This document shows, one piece after another, positions 5,710 through 10,080 of a stretch of DNA of 10,080 bases. Under the pieces are notes generated by a model, which searched no databases, was not told the DNA's origin, and was given only the letters and a program-made list of their open reading frames with translations. Origin of the DNA: an uncultured Actinomycetes bacterium. Its GTDB lineage: Bacteria; Actinomycetota; Actinomycetes; Nanopelagicales; Nanopelagicaceae. The DNA lies in the NCBI GenBank assembly GCA_903922745.1, contig CAIXVA010000035.1, forward strand, positions 1-10,080, written 5' to 3'. How positions within the stretch are numbered: the stretch's first letter is position 1; each line of letters starts with the position of its first letter. Position numbers and translations under genes: made by a program.

Positions 5710-6579
5710 GTGAGCGGCGCTATGCGGGGATACCTAGACCTAATGAAGTTACGGGTCGTTGAATTGTTATTGGTATCTACTTTGCCCGCGATGGTCTTAG
5801 CAGCCAAGGGATTGCCCAGCTTTGGATTAACAGTTGTAACGATTCTGGCCGGAACTTTGGCAGCAGGTAGTGCCAATGCATTCAATATGGTTATTGAAAG
5901 TGATTTAGATAAATTAATGGCGCGCACATCTAAACGCCCAGTTGTCACCGGTTTGATTTCAAAAACTAATGCAACGATCTTTGCAACTGCCATCGGAGCT
6001 TTGTCCCTTCTTTTGTTTTGGTTTTATACAACACCATTGGCAATGTGGTTAGCACTTATTGCAATCGCCTTTTATGTACTTGTTTATACGATGGCGCTGA
6101 AGCAACGAACTTCACAAAATATTGTGTGGGGTGGCGCTGCTGGTTGTATGCCAGTTTTAATTGGTTGGGCAGCAGTTACCAACTCATTATCGCTAACACC
6201 TTGGGCATTTTTCTTCGTAATTTTCTTTTGGACTCCACCACATTTCTGGGCGCTAGCAATTAAGTACAAAGATGATTACGCAGCTGCTGGCACGCCGATG
6301 CTTCCAGTCGTAGCGTCCAAGAATCGTGTACTTGGTGAAATGTGGTTCCACACAATTTTGATGATTGTTTCTTCTATTTTCTTAATCAATTCAGCGGCGC
6401 TTCCACTGTGGTCAATGATTGTTACGGTGGCATTGGGACTTGTTTATGCTCGTCAATTAATTGCTCTTAAAGAAGGCTCACCGGAGTATGCAAAAGTGGC
6501 TGGAAAGATTTTCCAATGGTCAATTACTTACTTAAGTTTGTTTTCAGTTCTACTTGTCGTCGCACAACTACTTAGCTAA
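5710..6579 (+). CDS. ctaB: Protoheme IX farnesyltransferase (heme O synthase)
   Basis: Membrane enzyme of the UbiA prenyltransferase superfamily that attaches a farnesyl group to heme B to give heme O, needed for heme-copper terminal oxidases. The 289 residues carry about nine hydrophobic helices. The first polyprenyl-binding motif is NMVIESDLDKLMARTSKRP (59-77), where actinobacterial relatives such as M. tuberculosis CtaB have Asn-x3-Asp; here position 63 is Glu. Also present are QRTSQNIVWGGAAGCMP (132-148), FFWTPPHFWALA (172-183) and YKDDYAAAGTPMLP (186-199), all diagnostic of this family. GTG 5710 is preferred because a leaderless-type -10 ends six bases before it; ATG 5722 would give 285 aa. 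No oxidase genes lie beside it here. Its last 12 bp overlap metZ on the other strand. Confidence 0.95.
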   Translation: MSGAMRGYLDLMKLRVVELLLVSTLPAMVLAAKGLPSFGLTVVTILAGTLAAGSANAFNMVIESDLDKLMARTSKRPVVTGLISKTNATIFATAIGALSLLLFWFYTTPLAMWLALIAIAFYVLVYTMALKQRTSQNIVWGGAAGCMPVLIGWAAVTNSLSLTPWAFFFVIFFWTPPHFWALAIKYKDDYAAAGTPMLPVVASKNRVLGEMWFHTILMIVSSIFLINSAALPLWSMIVTVALGLVYARQLIALKEGSPEYAKVAGKIFQWSITYLSLFSVLLVVAQLLS

Positions 6580-7794
6580 GGCCTGTTCTAGATCCTTAAT
6601 TAAGTCTGTCGAATGTTCCAATCCAATGGACAAACGCAATACAGAAGCTGTTATGCCCATCTCAGCCTGAACTTCAGGAGCTAAACGTCGGTGGGTAGTT
6701 GATGAAGGATGAGTAATAAGAGATTTGCTGTCACCCAAATTGTTTGAAATATCAATAACGCACAGCTTGTTCATGAACGCAAAGACCTCTTCCTGAGAGC
6801 CTTTAAATTCAATGCCAATTGTTGTTCCGCCACCATTGCTCATCTGCTTCATTGCTAGTACATGATCTGGATGAGACTTTAATCCTGGATAACGAACTGA
6901 TTTGATAGCAGGCTGCTTCTCTAAGAACTCAGCAACTGCTTGTGCATTTGAAACCATGCTTTCAACGCGCATGTGCATAGTTTCAAGTGACTTAACAAGA
7001 ACCCAAGCATTGAAAGAGCTGAGTGCAGGGCCTGTGTGACGAACAAAAGGTAGAAGCTTGTCGACGATGTAATCCGCAGATCCAAGTAATGCACCAGCTA
7101 GCACGCGGCCTTGTCCATCGATGTGCTTAGTCGCTGAATACATCACCACATCTGCGCCAAGCTGTAATGGCTTTTGCAAAACAGGTGAAGCCATAACGTT
7201 GTCAACAATTACAGTTGCACCAACCTTGTGCGCAAGATCGCTGACCATTTTGATATCGACGATTTCTAACAAAGGGTTGCTTGGTGTTTCAATAAATACT
7301 GCTTTAGTTGGCTTACTTAAAGCCTTAGCCCATACAGCAGGATCATTGCCCTTTACTAATTCAAAAGTAACGCCCCACTTAGGCAAGAACTCTGTGATAA
7401 CCACATGGCATGAAGAAAACATTGCAGCAGATGCAACTACGTGATCGCCTTGCTCAACTAAACAGGCAAGGGATGCGAACATTGCAGACATTCCAGAACC
7501 TGTTGCCACGCACATTTCGGCGCCTTCGATTGCAGCAAGTCGCTTTTCAAACATCGCAATTGTTGGGTTATGGAAACGGCTGTACAAATAGTGGTCAGTC
7601 TCTTCGGCAAATGAATCAAAAGCTTCTTCTGCGGTTGAGTATGTAAAGCCACTATTGAGGTACAAAGCTTCAGAAGTTTCACCAAAACCAGATCGAGCCA
7701 AACCGGCGCGCACTGAATGTGTCTGTGGGTGTAATTCCCAGTCAGGTCCCAGCGAATCCTTACGAGGTTGGTAGCCCCATGGTCGTTTGCTCAT
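6568..7794 (-). CDS. metZ: O-succinylhomoserine sulfhydrylase
   Basis: Cytoplasmic PLP enzyme of the Cys/Met metabolism family that makes homocysteine from O-succinylhomoserine and sulfide in direct-sulfhydrylation methionine synthesis. The 408 residues match the family length. Recognised parts are the N-terminal HPQTHSVRAG (22-31), YSRFHNPT (71-78, substrate and PLP contacts), ATGSGMSAM (97-105, phosphate-binding turn), VDN with Asp198 (pyridine nitrogen), and the PLP lysine in YSATKHIDGQGR (Lys223). The GQGR after the lysine and the C-terminal SLITHPSSTTHRRL favour MetZ over MetB or MetC, although O-acetylhomoserine sulfhydrylase or cystathionine lyase activity cannot be excluded. No Shine-Dalgarno is seen; a leaderless-type hexamer precedes the ATG. 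It faces the ABC gene divergently across 26 bp and overlaps ctaB at its 3' end. Confidence 0.93.
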   Translation of the reverse strand: MSKRPWGYQPRKDSLGPDWELHPQTHSVRAGLARSGFGETSEALYLNSGFTYSTAEEAFDSFAEETDHYLYSRFHNPTIAMFEKRLAAIEGAEMCVATGSGMSAMFASLACLVEQGDHVVASAAMFSSCHVVITEFLPKWGVTFELVKGNDPAVWAKALSKPTKAVFIETPSNPLLEIVDIKMVSDLAHKVGATVIVDNVMASPVLQKPLQLGADVVMYSATKHIDGQGRVLAGALLGSADYIVDKLLPFVRHTGPALSSFNAWVLVKSLETMHMRVESMVSNAQAVAEFLEKQPAIKSVRYPGLKSHPDHVLAMKQMSNGGGTTIGIEFKGSQEEVFAFMNKLCVIDISNNLGDSKSLITHPSSTTHRRLAPEVQAEMGITASVLRLSIGLEHSTDLIKDLEQALAK

Positions 7795-7800
7795 GTCTTA

Positions 7801-7806
7801 ATTGTG
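7801..7806 (-). promoter_or_regulatory. Candidate leaderless -10 for metZ
   Basis: The minus strand reads CACAAT, then TAAGAC, then the ATG. It matches four of six consensus bases, including A2 and T6, and keeps the six-base gap. An alternative, TACTCT at 7809-7814, would leave a leader of about seven bases. Confidence 0.35.
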
Positions 7807-7820
7807 GCAGAGTAAGGGGC

Positions 7821-8726
7821 ATGCCTAATACTGCAATTTCAGTCTCGGATCTGTCCAAAAAATACGATGATCGCTTAGCGGTCTCGCATATCAACTTCGA
7901 AGTCCCTTTGGGCACCGTGTGCGGCTTTGTTGGCCCTAATGGGTCAGGCAAGACGACCACAATGCGAATGTTGCTAGGTCTGATTACACCGACGACAGGT
8001 CAAGGCCACATTCTTGGTGAGCCAATAGAGCATCCAGAAAAATATTTAAGTCGCGTAGGCGCAATGATCGAAGGCCCAGCTTTTTATCCAGCTCTTTCTG
8101 GTTATGAAAATTTGATGGTTTTAGCAAAACTTGGTGGATTTCCACTGGAGCGAGTTCAGCAGCTATTAGACAAAGTTGGCCTTGGTGATCGCGGAAAATC
8201 TAAGTTCAAAACATATTCGCTTGGAATGAAGCAGCGGTTAGGAATTGCAGCAGCACTTTTACCTGAACCTAAGTTATTAATGTTGGATGAACCAACAAAT
8301 GGTTTAGATCCTGAAGGTATTCAAGAAGTCCGCGCGCTATTGCGCGACTTGGCAAATGAAGGAACAACGGTATTTGTCTCTTCACACTTATTATCTGAGC
8401 TAGAAATCATTAGCGATTACATTGTGATGTTGCGAAAGGGAGAAATTGTTTTTGCTGGTCCTATAGGTGAATTAATGGCCCAGCAGCAACCAACAATCAT
8501 TGCTAAATCACTTAATCACTCTGATTTGAAGCGAATTGTTGAAATCGCGGAATTAGCAGGACACCACGCTGTAATCAGAAACGATTCAGTTCATGTGTTA
8601 GCTGAGATGGATTGGGCGCCAGTCCTTAATAAAGCAGCATTTGACGCAGGAATCACATTGGCACAACTTGCTCCACAGCTGCCAAATCTAGAAGAAACAT
8701 TCTTTGAAATGACGGGGGAGAAGTAA
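7821..8726 (+). CDS. ABC transporter ATP-binding protein, ABC-2 exporter type
   Basis: Nucleotide-binding subunit that powers the membrane partner encoded next to it; 301 aa. Walker A GPNGSGKTT (38-46, Lys44), signature SLGMKQ (133-138), Walker B LLMLDEP (152-158) with catalytic Glu157, and H-loop His189 in SSHLLSE are all intact. The LGMKQRL signature and the C-terminal domain of about 90 residues place it with the BcrA/drug- and lantibiotic-exporter group, although the substrate is unknown. ATG 7821 is preferred because MPNTAISVSDLSKKY begins exactly at the usual first strand; the frame stays open upstream to ATG 7719, but that part lies inside metZ and looks unlike the family. AAGGGG sits only one base before the ATG, too near for a normal ribosome site, and no clean -10 is seen. 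Confidence 0.92.
   Translation: MPNTAISVSDLSKKYDDRLAVSHINFEVPLGTVCGFVGPNGSGKTTTMRMLLGLITPTTGQGHILGEPIEHPEKYLSRVGAMIEGPAFYPALSGYENLMVLAKLGGFPLERVQQLLDKVGLGDRGKSKFKTYSLGMKQRLGIAAALLPEPKLLMLDEPTNGLDPEGIQEVRALLRDLANEGTTVFVSSHLLSELEIISDYIVMLRKGEIVFAGPIGELMAQQQPTIIAKSLNHSDLKRIVEIAELAGHHAVIRNDSVHVLAEMDWAPVLNKAAFDAGITLAQLAPQLPNLEETFFEMTGEK
8717..8720 (+). promoter_or_regulatory. Shine-Dalgarno of the ABC permease gene
   Basis: GGAG, within a GGGGGAG run at the end of the ATPase gene, lies five bases before ATG 8726. The TAATG stop-start overlap and this strong site indicate coupled translation of the two subunits. Confidence 0.6.
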
Positions 8727-9517
8727 TGTTTAATGTTGTCAAAGCAGAACTTCGCAAACTGCGCCGTCCTACCTTGTTTTTTGGCACCATGGGTGCTGCA
8801 CTCTTCTTCACAGGTTTAATCACATCTTTCATTTACTTGATGATTGATTCACCTCAAGGAAATGGCGACCGAGGTCGATCAATCGGCAGAGAAGTACTAG
8901 GGCTTGCAAGTGGATCAGTTAACGGCTTTGCATCTGTCGGGAACTTCTTAGGAATCATTGCACTGTGCGTATTTGCTGCACAGACAGCCCAGGAATACAC
9001 ATATGGCACATTGCGCAACTTACTGATTCGCCAACCTGGTCGCATGAAGATTCTTATTGGCAAGTTAATTTCTATGATGCTATTTGCGATTGCGATGATT
9101 GCAATTGCCGCGATTGTTAGCATCGCAATTTCTTACATCCTGGCACCTGGTGCTGAGGTGAGTACAGACCTTTGGTTCACATCTGCGGGATTTGAAGCCA
9201 TATTTACCACTTTTATAAATGTGACAATCTCAGTTGTCGCATTTGGAATCGTTGGAATGGTTTTAGGTTTGCTTTTGCGCTCACCAATAAGTGCCATATC
9301 TTTCGGAGTTTTGTGGTTATTGATCGTTGAGAACTTGCTAATTGCTGTGAAAAACTCCTTACAAAACTGGCTGCCTGGTGCCCAACTATCTGCAATCGCC
9401 TCTGGTGGAGCAGTAGATCTGACCTACAAACATGCACTGACTGTTGGTGGGTTGTATGTAGCAGTTGGAGCAATTGTTGCTTCAGTGCTTTTTGTTCGTC
9501 GTGATGTAGCTAATTAA
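8726..9517 (+). CDS. ABC-2 type transporter permease
   Basis: Membrane subunit of the exporter encoded with the ATPase just upstream (stop and start overlap by one base as TAATG). The 263 residues have six hydrophobic segments at about 17-39, 70-86, 113-140, 158-184, 187-207 and 236-257. The amphipathic N-terminus MFNVVKAELRKLRRPT is typical of ABC-2 permeases. The motif EYTYGTLRNLLIRQPGR (90-106), followed by a Lys before helix 3, is the hallmark coupling region that touches the ATPase. The short extracytoplasmic loop after helix 1 (DSPQGNGDRGRS) is polar and basic. The substrate is unknown: drugs, lipids or peptides are all possible. No accessory two-component genes lie next to the pair in this window. 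Confidence 0.9.
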   Translation: MFNVVKAELRKLRRPTLFFGTMGAALFFTGLITSFIYLMIDSPQGNGDRGRSIGREVLGLASGSVNGFASVGNFLGIIALCVFAAQTAQEYTYGTLRNLLIRQPGRMKILIGKLISMMLFAIAMIAIAAIVSIAISYILAPGAEVSTDLWFTSAGFEAIFTTFINVTISVVAFGIVGMVLGLLLRSPISAISFGVLWLLIVENLLIAVKNSLQNWLPGAQLSAIASGGAVDLTYKHALTVGGLYVAVGAIVASVLFVRRDVAN

Positions 9518-9560
9518 GGACACTCACACGTAAAACCCCGCTTTTCCAAGGTTGCCCATT

Positions 9561-9566
9561 TATTCT
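9561..9566 (+). promoter_or_regulatory. Candidate -10 for the RipA-like secreted protein gene
   Basis: TATTCT matches TAnnnT and would start a leader of about 20 nt that carries the palindrome and ribosome site. No convincing -35 lies upstream. The 77-bp gap shows no terminator hairpin for the ABC operon, so read-through is also possible. Confidence 0.35.
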
Positions 9567-9576
9567 TTAGACCTTC

Positions 9577-9588
9577 CCTTTCGAAAGG
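9577..9588 (+). promoter_or_regulatory. Perfect palindrome covering the Shine-Dalgarno
   Basis: CCTTTCGAAAGG is a 12-bp perfect palindrome. Its right half contains AAAGG, the ribosome site, six bases before GTG 9595. As RNA it can form a four-pair stem with a UCGA loop that would hide the site; as DNA it could be an operator. Confidence 0.45.
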
Positions 9589-9594
9589 TTTTTA

Positions 9595-10080
9595 GTGAAA
9601 AAGTTCAGGGCGATCTCGCTTGCAGTAATTCTGGGGCTGTCGATTTCGTCAGTTCCTGCTGTTGCGGTCCCTAAACCAACTCTGGCTGAAATCGAAGCAG
9701 CAAAAAAAGTTGAAGCTGCCAAGAAAAAAATTGCAGATGCTCAAGCAGCAAAGTTGGCTGCAGCAAATCAAAGTCTGCGTGCGCTAACCGCCAAAGCAAA
9801 TGCGGCGACGGCTCTTTATAGAAAAGCACAAGCCGAGTTGGCGGTGGCAACAGCCTTGGCTAACGCTGCTGCAAAACATGCAGCCGAAACAGCTGCAGCT
9901 GTTGCAGAAGCACATAAAACAATTGGTCGCCTAGCAGCGAATGCATACATTTTAGGTGGCAGCATGAGCGACATTCAACCTTTGCTTAGCGCGAATGGCC
10001 CACAAGAATTAATTGATCAACTAACAACATTAAGCACCTTAGGTGCACAAAATTCTGTGGCACTTGCACGCTTTAAGGAA
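9595..10080 (+). CDS. Secreted coiled-coil protein, RipA/NlpC-P60-like N-terminus, 3' end cut off
   Basis: The frame is open from GTG 9595 to the last base of the window (162 codons), so the gene continues beyond it. Residues 1-24 are a signal peptide (MKKFRAISLAVILG..., with AVA before the predicted cut). Residues 28-115 form a long Ala/Lys/Glu-rich coiled coil. The stretch IGRLAANAYILGGSMSDIQP (110-129), with the following LLSANGPQELIDQL, closely resembles the conserved end of the N-terminal helical domain in actinobacterial peptidoglycan hydrolases of the RipA group, which carry a C-terminal NlpC/P60 domain. That catalytic domain is not in view, so the enzyme assignment is inference. Start GTG 9595 is supported by GAAAGG six bases upstream and by the signal peptide beginning there. 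Confidence 0.82.
   Translation, partial: MKKFRAISLAVILGLSISSVPAVAVPKPTLAEIEAAKKVEAAKKKIADAQAAKLAAANQSLRALTAKANAATALYRKAQAELAVATALANAAAKHAAETAAAVAEAHKTIGRLAANAYILGGSMSDIQPLLSANGPQELIDQLTTLSTLGAQNSVALARFKE

Noticed and set aside
7719..7820. N-terminal extension of the ABC ATPase from ATG 7719 or ATG 7779
   Set aside because: The extra residues lie antisense to the start of metZ and do not resemble the family. The cysteine cluster CSCLNCG looks zinc-finger-like but is a by-product of the metZ sequence.
9518..9594. Possible c-di-AMP (ydaO-type) riboswitch ahead of the RipA-like gene
   Set aside because: Such riboswitches often precede this gene class, but the gap is only 77 bp, too short for the full element, and I could not find its conserved pairings.
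9658..9910. Alanine-codon-rich repetitive-looking DNA
   Set aside because: The repetition comes from Ala/Lys/Glu codons of a coiled coil; no fixed-length DNA repeat unit is present.

Overview
The window looks like an ordinary stretch of chromosome from a streamlined, A+T-leaning actinobacterium. The freshwater acI group (Nanopelagicales, e.g. Planktophila-like) is my best guess. The reasons are the actinobacterial flavour of several proteins (CtaB with the TSQNIVWGGAAGCMP motif, a RipA-like coiled-coil secreted protein, MetZ), a base composition well below typical high-GC actinobacteria, and very tight gene packing. This assignment is inference; no rRNA or marker gene is present. I see no tRNA, rRNA, CRISPR array, insertion sequence or phage gene.

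Layout, left to right. (1) 1-788, plus strand: the 3' end of a TPR-like gene overlapping a low-molecular-weight protein-tyrosine phosphatase. (2) 736-2540, minus strand: a two-gene operon of a TrmH/SpoU-family RNA 2'-O-methyltransferase and an MFS transporter coupled by an ATGA overlap; the MFS gene runs 53 bp into the phosphatase gene tail to tail. (3) 2563-4088, plus strand: a small four-helix membrane protein and a secreted D-alanyl-D-alanine carboxypeptidase (PBP4/S13 type). (4) 4085-5621, minus strand: an anchored protein with a Ser/Thr/Ala-rich linker and acidic tail, then a secreted YncE-like beta-propeller. (5) 5710-6579, plus strand: ctaB, heme O synthase. (6) 6568-7794, minus strand: metZ, O-succinylhomoserine sulfhydrylase. 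(7) 7821-9517, plus strand: an ABC-2 type exporter (ATPase plus permease). (8) 9595-10080, plus strand: the N-terminal part of a secreted RipA-like coiled-coil protein that runs off the window.

The genes are mostly housekeeping: respiration (heme O), methionine synthesis, RNA modification, cell-wall remodelling and export. The most distinctive signal is architectural. All three convergent gene pairs overlap (53, 4 and 12 bp), leaving no room for dedicated terminators. Several genes have a TAnnnT hexamer followed by exactly six bases and then the start codon, with no Shine-Dalgarno sequence, which is the geometry of leaderless transcription. The clearest case is a 22-bp divergent gap (2541-2562) carrying two such promoters back to back. 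No stretch of more than 300 bases lacks a gene; the longest gaps are 88 bp (5622-5709) and 77 bp (9518-9594). I did not find a convincing undescribed multi-gene system. The best candidates for something new are the anchored acidic protein plus beta-propeller pair and the compact promoter arrangement.
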